Assembly (NCBI GenBank): GCA_903910445.1
Contig: CAIVZR010000047.1
Span: forward strand, 1-32,614
DNA length: 32,614 nt
DNA from: an uncultured Bacteroidota bacterium
Lineage (GTDB): Bacteria; Bacteroidota; Bacteroidia; UKL13-3
Reading direction: 5' to 3'
Part shown: positions 19,628 to 27,823 of the stretch, piece after piece
How the letters are laid out: each line of letters begins with the position of its first letter
Numbering within the stretch: position 1 is the stretch's first letter
Notes under the pieces: generated by a model
Seen by the model: only the letters and a program-made list of their open reading frames with translations
Databases searched by the model: none
Told to the model about the DNA's origin: nothing
Translations under genes and position numbers: made by a program

Positions 19628-20432
19628 TCCTGTTGTTTTATCTCTGCTATGGTGTATGGGATGCTATCTTCTGCTGTCCCCAAAATTTGCGTTTGCTCAA
19701 ATTCCCGATACCACGTATCACTTAATTCAAGAGCCTGCCGAGGAGCCTGTTTCAGTTAGAGTTCCAGCAAGCTATTCGGGTTTCGATTTCTGTAATTGCC
19801 ATGAAGATGATGTGGCAGCTCCTGTAAAACAAAGGCCAGTGAATACGGAGATTATTACTAAACATCTCTCCGAAAAGGAATTTCAATATGAGCGAACAGT
19901 GAATGATGAAGCGAAATCTTTTTGGGCAAATTTTAAAAGTTGGTTGATGCGCAAAATTTTTGGAAATATAACTCCCGAATCGGCCGACCGCACGCTCAAT
20001 ATCATCTATTGGATTTTAGCAATCTTTGGTATTGTAGTAGTAGCCGTATGGCTTTATCGGAGTGAGTTTTTTGGTGCACCCATGCAACGCACCACCCGAT
20101 TGGGCGATGGGCTCATGGAGGAAACCGCACGTAGTGAAGAAGATATTGAATCTCAGATTTTATCGGCATTGGCACAGAAGAATTATTCGATTGCCATTCG
20201 TTGGGTTTATATTAAAGCAATCAAGCTTTTATCACAAAAACAAGTGATAGAAATTCGCCAAGATAAAACCAATTATGATTATTTCTTAGAAATAAAATCT
20301 GATAAAATAAAGGAGCCATTTCGGTCGCTCACCCGCATTTATGAGTATTCTAATTACGGAAAATTTGATACCGAAGTTTCGCATTATCAAGAGTCGGATA
20401 GCTTATTAAAATCAATGAGTAGCAAATTATAA
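19602..20432 (+). CDS. DUF4129 domain-containing membrane protein
   Basis: 276 residues. An N-terminal hydrophobic segment (SLLWCMGCYLLLSP, ending KFAFAQ) acts as signal peptide. A periplasmic region of about 90 residues contains a CNC pair (FDFCNCHEDD) and KHLSEKEFQYE, then comes one TM helix (IIYWILAIFGIVVVAVWLY) and a cytoplasmic C-terminal DUF4129 domain (EDIESQILSALAQKNYSIAIRWVYIKAIKLL ... TNYDYFLEI ... FRSLTRIYEYSNYGKF, written here in parts). DUF4129 domains accompany transglutaminase, MoxR and DUF58 proteins; no activity is known. The gene overlaps its upstream neighbour and ends one base before the DUF4350 gene. Confidence 0.87.
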   Translation: MTKQKKSFNPVVLSLLWCMGCYLLLSPKFAFAQIPDTTYHLIQEPAEEPVSVRVPASYSGFDFCNCHEDDVAAPVKQRPVNTEIITKHLSEKEFQYERTVNDEAKSFWANFKSWLMRKIFGNITPESADRTLNIIYWILAIFGIVVVAVWLYRSEFFGAPMQRTTRLGDGLMEETARSEEDIESQILSALAQKNYSIAIRWVYIKAIKLLSQKQVIEIRQDKTNYDYFLEIKSDKIKEPFRSLTRIYEYSNYGKFDTEVSHYQESDSLLKSMSSKL

Positions 20433-20433
20433 A

Positions 20434-21648
20434 ATGAAGTCGAGCACTAAATTCTTATTGGGATTGGGCATCGTTTTCTTGCTCTTGTTTCTGGTTGAAT
20501 ACAACCAGGAGGAACCTATCGACTGGACTCCAGGATTTGGTAAGGCAGAAAGGAAGCCTTTTGGTGATTACCTTTTATTTGAATTGCTCCCCGAAATTTT
20601 TAAAGACCAGAAAATTGAAACGGTCAATAATAGTATTGTCGACCAGATGAACGAAGTAACTTTAAGCCAGTCGACTGGAATCAATTATATTTTCATCAAT
20701 GAACATCTCGAGTTCAATCCTTATGAAACGGAGGCAATCTTAGATTTTGTAAGGAATGGTAATTATCTTTTTCTCGCGGCCACCACCTTTTCCGACACCT
20801 TCGCAAACACATTGACACTAAAGCAAAAGAGTCTGGATGACAATCCATTATATTCTTATCGCGATTCGTTATTTCATTTTAATTATTGTGACCGATTTAA
20901 AAGTTCGGATACAGGATATGCTGTAAATAATGAATATTCACAAGTGAATACTTATTTCGATTCCATTCGATTTGAAAAGAAGATGCTGGTGGCCGATTCA
21001 TTGCATCGCTGCCTGATGACTGAAATAATAATTGGAGAAGGCAAAATTATAATGTGCACGATGCCTTTTGCGTTCACCAATTATTATATGTTAAAACCAG
21101 CCAATCTCGATTTTGTAACCAAGGCATTCACCCGCATGCCAGTGCAAAAAGTATGGTGGGATGAGCATTATAAAAGCGGATTGAAAACAGATACACCCAC
21201 ACGATATATACTGAGTAAGAAAGGTTTGAGATGGGCTTACTATTTAGCTATGATAGGGCTATTACTCTTTGTATTATTCATGGGTAAAAGGCGTCAACGC
21301 ATCATCCCAATACAAGACCCAATGAAAAATTCATCCTTGGAATTTGCCGAAACGGTGGGTCAGGTTTATTATGAAAAAGGCGACCACCATAACCTTGCCT
21401 TGAAAAAAATAAAGTACTTTATGGAGTACCTTCGTGCAACGTATTATGTGAATCCAAACCACGAATTACAGCGTAACCGTGAAGCGTTTATTGAACATCT
21501 TTGTCAGAAAAGTGGTAAGCCAGAAGCAGAGGTAAAATCACTTTTTAGTTTTATTTTATACATTGAAAATGCCAATTCCATTAATGAGAAGGAATTGATA
21601 AATCTTAATACCCTCATCGAAAAATTCAAAAAAATAACCAATAAATAA
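20434..21648 (+). CDS. DUF4350 domain-containing membrane protein
   Basis: 404 residues. A TM helix at residues 6-22 is followed by an extracytoplasmic domain beginning EPIDWTPGFGKAERKPFGDY, the typical DUF4350 entry, in which the GxxKPxG(D/A)Y and later NEHLEFNPYE and NGNYLFLAATTF segments resemble a Rossmann-like, GATase-fold domain. A second TM helix near residues 268-286 (WAYYLAMIGLLLFVLFMG) is followed by a cytoplasmic helical tail with FAETVGQVYYEKGDHHNLALKK, split here as FAETVGQVYYEKGD and HHNLALKKI. The function of DUF4350 is unknown. Spacing of one base to the DUF4129 gene and 11 bases to moxR places it inside the operon. Confidence 0.87.
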   Translation: MKSSTKFLLGLGIVFLLLFLVEYNQEEPIDWTPGFGKAERKPFGDYLLFELLPEIFKDQKIETVNNSIVDQMNEVTLSQSTGINYIFINEHLEFNPYETEAILDFVRNGNYLFLAATTFSDTFANTLTLKQKSLDDNPLYSYRDSLFHFNYCDRFKSSDTGYAVNNEYSQVNTYFDSIRFEKKMLVADSLHRCLMTEIIIGEGKIIMCTMPFAFTNYYMLKPANLDFVTKAFTRMPVQKVWWDEHYKSGLKTDTPTRYILSKKGLRWAYYLAMIGLLLFVLFMGKRRQRIIPIQDPMKNSSLEFAETVGQVYYEKGDHHNLALKKIKYFMEYLRATYYVNPNHELQRNREAFIEHLCQKSGKPEAEVKSLFSFILYIENANSINEKELINLNTLIEKFKKITNK

Positions 21649-21659
21649 CCACGTATATC

Positions 21660-22631
21660 ATGGATGAATTTACTACCCGAATTGATTTGACTCCCTTGCA
21701 TCAAGGCGTTGAACGCTTAAGATCCGAATTGCATAAAGTCATTGTTGGACAACAATCGCTCATCGATCAACTCATCATCTGTGTGCTGAGCAATGGTCAT
21801 GCACTTATTGAAGGGGTGCCAGGAGTAGCCAAAACGCTCTCAGCGAAATTGCTTGCACAAAGCATCTCCTCCGATTTCTCGCGAATTCAATTCACCCCCG
21901 ACCTCATGCCATCCGATATCTTAGGAACCTCTGTATTCAATCAGAAGACTACTGAATTCGAATTTAAGAAAGGTCCGATCTTTAGTAATTTGGTATTGAT
22001 AGATGAGATCAATCGTGCACCTGCCAAAACACAGGCTGCCTTATTTGAGGTGATGGAAGAACGTCAGATTACCCTCGATGGGAAGCAGTATGATATGCAA
22101 CTCCCTTTCTTGGTTTTCGCAACACAAAATCCAATTGAACAGGAAGGGACGTATCGCTTGCCCGAAGCGCAGCTCGATCGATTTATGCTGAAGATTGAAG
22201 TAGAATATCCGAACGATGCAGAGGAGCTTACCATCTTGCAAAATCATCACGCAAGAAAGGAACATAGCCAAATGGAAAACATTCACAAGGTAATCACAAA
22301 GAATGATATCTTGGAATTCCAAAATATTGTGAAGCAGATTCATGCAGAGGAAGCGGTATTAAAGTACATCACGCGTATTGTAACACAAACACGAAATTTC
22401 ACTAGCTTATATTTGGGGGCATCTCCACGTGCATCTTACTGGATACTGCAAGCAGCCAAAGCCAGTGCCGCCATGCAAGGCCGTGATTTCATTACTCCCG
22501 ATGATGTGCAACGCATGGCATATCCTGTATTGCGTCACCGACTCATGCTTACTCCCGATAAAGAAATGGAAGGCATCACTACCAACGATACCATCAAACA
22601 AATTCTTGAAAAAGTTGAAGTGCCTCGCTAA
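21660..22631 (+). CDS. MoxR family AAA+ ATPase
   Basis: 323-residue cytoplasmic AAA+ ATPase. Walker A is GVPGVAKT (52-59), Walker B LVLIDE (111-116) with INRAP following, then the MEERQIT helix, sensor 1 in ATQNPIEQEGTYRLPEA (Asn157) and LDRFM. The C-terminal lid contains YLGASPRASYWILQAAKA and the DFITPDDV segment typical of MoxR. MoxR proteins work as chaperone-like ATPases, often needed for cofactor insertion or assembly of VWA-domain complexes; the client here is presumably one of the membrane or DUF58 proteins encoded beside it (inference). The stop codon is directly followed by the ATG of the DUF58 gene with no spacer. Confidence 0.95.
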   Translation: MDEFTTRIDLTPLHQGVERLRSELHKVIVGQQSLIDQLIICVLSNGHALIEGVPGVAKTLSAKLLAQSISSDFSRIQFTPDLMPSDILGTSVFNQKTTEFEFKKGPIFSNLVLIDEINRAPAKTQAALFEVMEERQITLDGKQYDMQLPFLVFATQNPIEQEGTYRLPEAQLDRFMLKIEVEYPNDAEELTILQNHHARKEHSQMENIHKVITKNDILEFQNIVKQIHAEEAVLKYITRIVTQTRNFTSLYLGASPRASYWILQAAKASAAMQGRDFITPDDVQRMAYPVLRHRLMLTPDKEMEGITTNDTIKQILEKVEVPR

Positions 22632-23969
22632 ATGATCAAAAGATTCATATCCTCTCTGTATCTAAGCAATCGCTTTTTTATTGTCCTCGGAGTACTAGGG
22701 GTATTGTTTTTATGCACGTATTTTTTTGCAACGCTTTTCGTTTTAGTGAAAACCATTTTTAATATTATGGTGCTCTTGGTTGTGGTCGATTTTGTGTTGC
22801 TGTATGGCTTTAGAAATGCGATGAATGCTAGAAGAGCTGCTGCCGAGAAATTATCCAATGGTGATTATAATCCGTTCACCATCTACTTAGGAAATGCCTA
22901 CCCATTCCCCGTTTATGTAAAAGTGTATGATGAGTTGCCCATGCAATTTCAAATGCGTGATCATTATTTTAAAAAGGAATTGAATGCACGCAGTGAATCG
23001 AAAATTCATTATCAGCTCAAACCATTGAAACGGGGTAACTATAATTTTGGTGCCCTCAATGTATATGTGCATACCCTCTTAGGACTGGTAGTACGTCGAT
23101 ACAAGCTCGATAATGATTTGAATCTTCCGGTATATCCTTCCTTTATACAAATGCGTAAGTATGAGTTCCTCGCAATTCATAATCGATTACAGATGGCAGG
23201 GATAAAAAAGATAAGACGAATAGGTAATAATACTGAGTTTGAACAGATAAAGGAATATGTGCAGGGTGATGATTACCGTACAGTGAACTGGAAAGCTACG
23301 GCGCGAAAGGGAAGCCTCATGGTGAATCAATACCAGGACGAACGCTCTCAAAATATTTATTGTGTGATAGATAAAGGGCGTATGATGAAGATGCCTTTCG
23401 AGAAATTATCCTTGCTGGATTACAGTATCAATGCCGCCTTGGCACTCAGTAATATCGCCATCCGTAAATCGGATAAAGCAGGCATCATCACCTTCAACGA
23501 AAATAAAATACAATTCCTGAAAGCAGAAAGTCGCAATAGCCAAATGATGCGTATCGCCGACATGTTGCATCAGCAAAAAACGCGCTACCTCGAAAGTAAT
23601 TATGAGGCACTCTATATCCAGATGCGTCACTTATTGAATCAGCGTAGCTTGTGCCTCTTGTTCACTAATTTCGAAAGCCTGAGTAGCATGCAACGCAATT
23701 TGAAATCAATGGTAAGCATTGCTCGTTTTCATACCTTGGTAGTGGTTTTTTTTGAGAATACGGAGATTCGCACTTTACTTGATACACCTGCAAAAACATC
23801 GGAAGAAATTTATATAAAAACCATCGCGGAGAAATTCGCGTTTGAGAAAAAGCAAATTGTGCTGGAGTTACAGAAACATGGCATCTATACCATCCTTACC
23901 ACCCCACAAAACCTGACGGTAAATACAATCAATAAATATTTAGAATTAAAAGCAAGAGGCTTGGTTTAA
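22632..23969 (+). CDS. DUF58 domain-containing protein (VWA-like)
   Basis: 445 residues. Two close hydrophobic segments (residues 15-35 and 40-58) anchor the protein, followed by a beta-rich extracytoplasmic-type region and then the DUF58 core: EYVQGDDYRTVNWKATAR (NWK at 219-221), KGSLMVNQYQDERSQ, and CVIDKGRMM, which corresponds to a von Willebrand A-like fold (an altered DxSxS region). A long C-terminal part with LLFTNFESLSSMQRNL follows. DUF58 proteins are the constant partners of MoxR ATPases. It is the last gene of the operon and ends 15 nt from the convergent J-domain-like gene, with no clear hairpin between them. Molecular function unknown. Confidence 0.92.
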   Translation: MIKRFISSLYLSNRFFIVLGVLGVLFLCTYFFATLFVLVKTIFNIMVLLVVVDFVLLYGFRNAMNARRAAAEKLSNGDYNPFTIYLGNAYPFPVYVKVYDELPMQFQMRDHYFKKELNARSESKIHYQLKPLKRGNYNFGALNVYVHTLLGLVVRRYKLDNDLNLPVYPSFIQMRKYEFLAIHNRLQMAGIKKIRRIGNNTEFEQIKEYVQGDDYRTVNWKATARKGSLMVNQYQDERSQNIYCVIDKGRMMKMPFEKLSLLDYSINAALALSNIAIRKSDKAGIITFNENKIQFLKAESRNSQMMRIADMLHQQKTRYLESNYEALYIQMRHLLNQRSLCLLFTNFESLSSMQRNLKSMVSIARFHTLVVVFFENTEIRTLLDTPAKTSEEIYIKTIAEKFAFEKKQIVLELQKHGIYTILTTPQNLTVNTINKYLELKARGLV

Positions 23970-23984
23970 ACATTTTCGTTTAAC

Positions 23985-24905
23985 TCATTCCGTTTTCTTT
24001 TCATGAAATTCCTCCTTACACGTTATCATAATGCCTTGTGTCCATACACCAATAATTTCCGATTGGTCGAGGTTATAAGGTGAATAATGAATACGTAAAG
24101 AATCAAAATCACCTTTATAGGTAAGTGATTCATACGATACCACCCTGCGATGAGAGCCATCGTCGGCCTCCAAAGTATAGAGTATTTTATGATCAAATTC
24201 TTTGTAGGGTATATCCATTTCAAACCATACCGCCTTCTTCTCATAACTCTTGAAAAGATAAGGGCTCGCCCAAAAAAGCACGATAGAAATTGTGATTAAT
24301 AATAGCATGATAAATGGAATTTCATCTTCTGATAATTTGGAATCGGGACGAAATTCTTTATTGTAGCTCGCCTGCAGATAAAGCAGGTTAGGTATTCTAT
24401 GTAACGAAATGCCAAGAAAGGTGATACACACCACGATAATCCCCTCCGAGTTTTTTTTTACAGGCGACATGCCATAATAATAAAGCAGAATAAAGGAGGA
24501 TAGAAATAATAATGCTACCCATAAAAACACTTGGACGGCTACCGCCACATTACTTCCCGCTTTTTCATATCGCTGTGCAATTGCATCTCTCTCGGCCTCT
24601 TTTTGTTGCTCTTTTGTTAGTTCATGTTTGGGCGGCGGCGATGGAAGTAGATTATGAGTGAAGTTCTCTTTTTGAGGTAGGGGTGAAGGAACCAGTTTCT
24701 CCGAACGCACATCGTACCAGCTTTTCGATACTTCATTGCTTAGCGATTTATAGGCAAGATCTAGTTCTTCTAATTTTTCTTTAGCAAATACAGGATTAGC
24801 GTGGGTTTCAGGATTGTAGCGTGCAGCCAGCCTCTCATAGGATTGAAGAATCTCATCCGCTCCGGCATTTTCCGGTAGCTCTAAAATTTTATAATAATTG
24901 AGCAT
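23985..24905 (-). CDS. Membrane protein with degenerate N-terminal J domain
   Basis: 306 residues. The first about 65 residues fold like a DnaJ domain (NYYKILELPENAGADEI, helix II ILQSYERLAARY, helix III AKEKLEELDLAYKSLSN, then YDVRS), but the HPD motif that stimulates DnaK is NPE (residues 31-33). After a charged, Pro-rich linker come three TM segments (VAVQVFLWVALLFLSSFILL; IIVVCITFLGISLHRIPNLL; PFIMLLLITISIVLFWASPY) and a soluble C-terminal domain of about 85 residues (VWFEMDIPYKEFDHKILYTL, SYESLTYKGDFDSLRI). The tail may lie in the periplasm. A TATGTTTG element is 16 nt upstream of the ATG. The J-like domain may work as a protein-binding module without DnaK; role unknown. Confidence 0.8.
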   Translation of the reverse strand: MLNYYKILELPENAGADEILQSYERLAARYNPETHANPVFAKEKLEELDLAYKSLSNEVSKSWYDVRSEKLVPSPLPQKENFTHNLLPSPPPKHELTKEQQKEAERDAIAQRYEKAGSNVAVAVQVFLWVALLFLSSFILLYYYGMSPVKKNSEGIIVVCITFLGISLHRIPNLLYLQASYNKEFRPDSKLSEDEIPFIMLLLITISIVLFWASPYLFKSYEKKAVWFEMDIPYKEFDHKILYTLEADDGSHRRVVSYESLTYKGDFDSLRIHYSPYNLDQSEIIGVWTQGIMITCKEEFHEKKTE

Positions 24906-24921
24906 TGCTTTTTTCTGCCTT

Positions 24922-24929
24922 CAAACATA
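24922..24929 (-). promoter_or_regulatory. -7 promoter element TATGTTTG
   Basis: Exact TAnnTTTG on the minus strand, 16 nt before the ATG of the J-domain-like gene; -33 element not evident. Confidence 0.4.
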
Positions 24930-24966
24930 TCATTTTTTTATTCGTTGAATAAGTATGCAGGCTAAT

Positions 24967-25683
24967 TTATTTCACATCAGATGTTGCCTTCTTCTCTTTT
25001 GAGAAATTAATATTAAAATTAACACCAATGGAAATATGAAGAGGAATGTAAAGCACTTGTTGATCAGGAAGTAAGGCCGCTGCGGGTGTCTGACTATAAT
25101 TGGTTCCATAATCTAATCTTAATTGAAGCATCCCTTTGATATTTTCCGATCCACCACGAAACATTAGTCCGGGCTCAAAGCGAGTATCTGTGCCCCATTT
25201 GATATTAGTATATGCAACCTTTGAATAACGCATAAACACGGCCATTTCAAAGTAGGTCCAGTGAAACCCAACTGTTGGTTGAATAAAGGCTCGGGTGTAT
25301 GGAGAAAATGCCGCGAAACTATTATTTGGGCTCTTAGTCTTTGTGAAACCCAATCCTATCGGGCATTCGAAACGAGCTACTTGATATGGATAAAAGGGAA
25401 TGAGGGAAACTTCAAAATCGCGAAATTTGCGTGCAGTATTTGAGTTTGTGGAGTCGGAGCTCGTAGTGGCCCCCGCCAACGAGAGAGAACCGCCTAAATA
25501 ATTTATGGGAGCAAAGGCGGCATAAGCTTCTGCACCACCCCCTCCGATATTGAGCTGACCTGCAAAATCGTTGCGCTTCTCGAAGAGATTGGTTTTTGGA
25601 CTTACCGATTTATATACATAGGTGCCACATGATGAAATAATCATCACAAATAATAGCAAGGCTGAGTTGATTAGTTTTTTCAT
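24967..25683 (-). CDS. Putative lipoprotein/outer-membrane barrel-like protein
   Basis: 238 residues, function not recognised. The N-terminus is a lipoprotein signal peptide (MKKLINSALLLFVMIISSCG, lipobox ISSC with Cys19). The mature part begins GTYVYKSVSPKTNLFEKRND and continues with Gly-rich and aromatic strands (LNIGGGGAEAYAAFAPINYL, FPIGLGF-like, MLQLRLDYGTNY) that look like a beta-barrel or beta-sandwich, ending IPLHISIGVNFNINF plus a Lys-rich tail. Similar proteins in Bacteroidota are annotated only as hypothetical. It is divergent from the agmatinase gene; its TACCTTTG element lies 4 nt before the ATG, suggesting a leaderless transcript. Confidence 0.72.
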   Translation of the reverse strand: MKKLINSALLLFVMIISSCGTYVYKSVSPKTNLFEKRNDFAGQLNIGGGGAEAYAAFAPINYLGGSLSLAGATTSSDSTNSNTARKFRDFEVSLIPFYPYQVARFECPIGLGFTKTKSPNNSFAAFSPYTRAFIQPTVGFHWTYFEMAVFMRYSKVAYTNIKWGTDTRFEPGLMFRGGSENIKGMLQLRLDYGTNYSQTPAAALLPDQQVLYIPLHISIGVNFNINFSKEKKATSDVK

Positions 25684-25687
25684 AAGT

Positions 25688-25695
25688 CAAAGGTA
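25688..25695 (-). promoter_or_regulatory. -7 element TACCTTTG at the start codon
   Basis: Exact TAnnTTTG on the minus strand, with only 4 nt between it and the ATG at 25683; predicts an mRNA with almost no 5' leader. Confidence 0.45.
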
Positions 25696-25761
25696 GAAAA
25701 ACATTGTTATTAAAAAATATTACTCTAACATTAATTTAATATGGTGTTTTAAATATTAATG

Positions 25762-25769
25762 TAATTTTG
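25762..25769 (+). promoter_or_regulatory. -7 element TAATTTTG at the start codon
   Basis: Exact TAnnTTTG with GCGCCC-type spacing: only 5 nt separate it from the ATG at 25775. The -33 element is not clear. Predicts a leaderless or near-leaderless mRNA for the agmatinase-family gene. Confidence 0.5.
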
Positions 25770-25774
25770 CGCCC

Positions 25775-26662
25775 ATGAAATATTTAAAGACCAAAGATAA
25801 TTTTTTGAGTATTCCTGAGGAGAAAAATTACAACTATAAAGATTCGAAATTCGTAATTCAACAAGCTCCCTATGAGTACACTTCGAGCTATTTGGCCGGC
25901 AGCGATAAAGGCCCTAAAGCCATTGTAAAAGCTTCACAGTTTGTAGAATTGTATGATGAGGAATTGGATCAGGAAAGTTATTTGAAAGGTGGAATCTGCA
26001 CCTTGCCTCCTTTAAATTTCAAACATAAAGTAAATAAGAAAGCGGTGGATTATATTGCCGAAGAAACAGAAAAGCTGGTTGCTGATGGGAAATTTGTGGT
26101 AAGCATTGGCGCTGAACATACTGTTACTGCTGGTTTTGTAAGACCATTTGCCAAAAAGTATAAAAACTTAACTGTATTGCAAATTGATGCGCATAGCGAT
26201 TTACGTGAAAGCTATAACGATAATAAATACTCGCATGCAAGTGCGATGGCCCGTGTGCGCGACGAGAAAGTGAACTTGGTTCAAGTAGGAATTCGTGCAC
26301 AATGTATTGAAGAAAGTGAAGTGATTAAAAAATCGAAAAACATCCATACTTTTTATGCGCACTATATTCGTGAAAATGAAAAATGGATTGATGAGGTTTT
26401 GAAAGCTTGTACGAAGGATGTATATATTACCATTGATGCCGATGGCTTTGATCCAAGTGTAATTCCTGCAGTAGGTACTGCGGAGCCCAACGGACTGGCT
26501 TATATGGAAGGGGTGAACTTATTGAAGAAGATTATCGCCAATAAAAATGTGGTAGGTTTCGACGTGGTAGAATGTGCCCCCATGAAAGGTACTATCCTGA
26601 GCGAATACACCCTGGCCAAACTAATTTATAAAATGATTGGATACGTTACCTTGAAGAAATAA
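25775..26662 (+). CDS. speB: Agmatinase/arginase (ureohydrolase) family protein
   Basis: 295-residue binuclear manganese ureohydrolase. All six expected metal ligands are present: His115 in SIGAEHT, Asp138, His140 and Asp142 in QIDAHSDLRESY, Asp221 and Asp223 in TIDADGFDPSVIP. SHASAM and the VECAPMKG segments also fit. The family releases urea from agmatine (to putrescine), arginine, guanidinobutyrate or related compounds; the length and DAHSD/SHASAM pattern favour agmatinase-like enzymes used in polyamine synthesis, but the substrate is not proven, and the symbol is tentative. The usual GGxHS is GAEHT here. It stands alone, divergent from the lipoprotein gene, with a promoter element touching the start codon; the peroxiredoxin gene follows after 54 nt. 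Confidence 0.88.
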   Translation: MKYLKTKDNFLSIPEEKNYNYKDSKFVIQQAPYEYTSSYLAGSDKGPKAIVKASQFVELYDEELDQESYLKGGICTLPPLNFKHKVNKKAVDYIAEETEKLVADGKFVVSIGAEHTVTAGFVRPFAKKYKNLTVLQIDAHSDLRESYNDNKYSHASAMARVRDEKVNLVQVGIRAQCIEESEVIKKSKNIHTFYAHYIRENEKWIDEVLKACTKDVYITIDADGFDPSVIPAVGTAEPNGLAYMEGVNLLKKIIANKNVVGFDVVECAPMKGTILSEYTLAKLIYKMIGYVTLKK

Positions 26663-26716
26663 TTTTCGGTATCGTATCATACTCATTTTTCTTTTTTGAT
26701 TTATAATTTTATTCTC

Positions 26717-27172
26717 ATGACCAAATTAAAAGTAGGAGGGAAGGCTCCCGATTTCAGAGTGAATAACCAAGACGGGAAAGCCATCAGCCTGAAAGATTTT
26801 AAAGGGAAGAAGCTTGTGCTCTACTTTTATCCGCAGGCAAATACTCCTACCTGTACGGTAGAAAGCTGCAACCTCAGCGATAACTATCAATTTTTGCATA
26901 AGGCTGGATACGCTGTTTTGGGAGTAAGTCCAGATTCGGAAACGAAGCAAGCCGGATTCAAAAAGAAGTTTGGCTTCCCATTCAATTTATTGGCGGATAT
27001 TAACCAAGAGGTGATTCAGGCTTATGATGTTTGGGGTGAAAAAACCACCTTTGGCAAAACCTATATGGGATTGATTCGTACTACTTTCATCATCGATGAG
27101 AAAGGAAAAATTGAAGAGATTATTGAGAAGGTAGAATCGAAGAACCACGCCAATCAGATTCTGAAGAAATAG
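26717..27172 (+). CDS. bcp: Thioredoxin-dependent peroxiredoxin, Bcp/PrxQ type
   Basis: 151 residues from ATG 26717; the open frame reaches a TTG at 26696, but the ATG gives the canonical start MTKLKVGGKAPDF. The enzyme reduces H2O2 and organic peroxides using thioredoxin in the cytoplasm. The PrxQ pattern is clear: YFYPQANTPTCTVESCNLSD with peroxidatic Cys46 and resolving Cys51 five residues later, and the conserved GVSPDSETK and TFIIDEKGKI. There is no signal peptide. A TATAATTTTA stretch just upstream resembles a -7 box. It converges with the next gene; the 32-nt gap holds only a weak 5-bp hairpin. Confidence 0.94.
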   Translation: MTKLKVGGKAPDFRVNNQDGKAISLKDFKGKKLVLYFYPQANTPTCTVESCNLSDNYQFLHKAGYAVLGVSPDSETKQAGFKKKFGFPFNLLADINQEVIQAYDVWGEKTTFGKTYMGLIRTTFIIDEKGKIEEIIEKVESKNHANQILKK

Positions 27173-27204
27173 CAAGGATAACAAAAAGTTATTGCCACAA
27201 TTTC

Positions 27205-27756
27205 TTACAAGAACATCAACTGAAATTCTTTCTTTAAAAACTCTAATGCTTTATGTGTAGGCATCTCGTTGCGTTGTATCACGTTTTCGAGGATGGCTTT
27301 GCTCAAATCAATTCCTGTTGCATCAGGGCGCAATGGAATAAACGATTGATTGATTAAATTGATGGTTTGCTCTTTGGCATCCTTCAATACAATCCATGCC
27401 TGAGTAGAAAGATACATTTGCATCGCTACATTATGCGCATACTCTGTATTAATTTCGGTAATCAAAAGTTGTTTTAAGTCGAGCGCCATATGTGTTGAAA
27501 CAGAGCTTCTCATTAAAATACTATCGGGTTGAATGCGTTCCAAGAACAAAGTCATGCGTTCATAAGCCTGCATACGTGCGGGTAAAATGATGCTCTCCCC
27601 ATGTTGTTTCAATTCGATATTTCTTTTCTTTAATTCATTATCCAGAAACATATGGGTAATGAAGTATGCTGCTGCCAGCGATACAATTGAAGGAATAATA
27701 TAACGACTAAGTTCTAAAAAATAATCGGTGTTTTCCATTAAGAAGAGTGGCGCCAT
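27205..27756 (-). CDS. Small membrane-anchored protein of unknown function
   Basis: 183 residues from ATG 27756 (or 177 from ATG 27738, MENTDYFLELSRY, which may be the better start). One TM helix near the N-terminus (IIPSIVSLAAAYFITHMFL) is followed by a cytoplasmic-type helical domain with conserved-looking segments ILPARMQAYERMTLFLERI, QLLITEINTEYAHNVAMQMY, LSTQAWIVLKDAKEQTINLI. I recall this type as a Bacteroidota-only family usually left hypothetical. No catalytic motif is seen. It lies 67 nt downstream of murQ on the same strand and could be the last gene of the tpiA-rsmG-murQ transcript, but the gap suggests its own start. Confidence 0.78.
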   Translation of the reverse strand: MAPLFLMENTDYFLELSRYIIPSIVSLAAAYFITHMFLDNELKKRNIELKQHGESIILPARMQAYERMTLFLERIQPDSILMRSSVSTHMALDLKQLLITEINTEYAHNVAMQMYLSTQAWIVLKDAKEQTINLINQSFIPLRPDATGIDLSKAILENVIQRNEMPTHKALEFLKKEFQLMFL

Positions 27757-27823
27757 AGTGAAGAATTAAAATATATGAATGAAAGTCAAATTTAAGAGTT
27801 TGAATGAATAACGCAATTTTTAT

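Noticed and set aside
27178-27192. Terminator between the convergent peroxiredoxin gene and the gene at 27205
   Set aside because: ATAAC-AAAAA-GTTAT gives only a weak 5-bp AT stem with no T-run.
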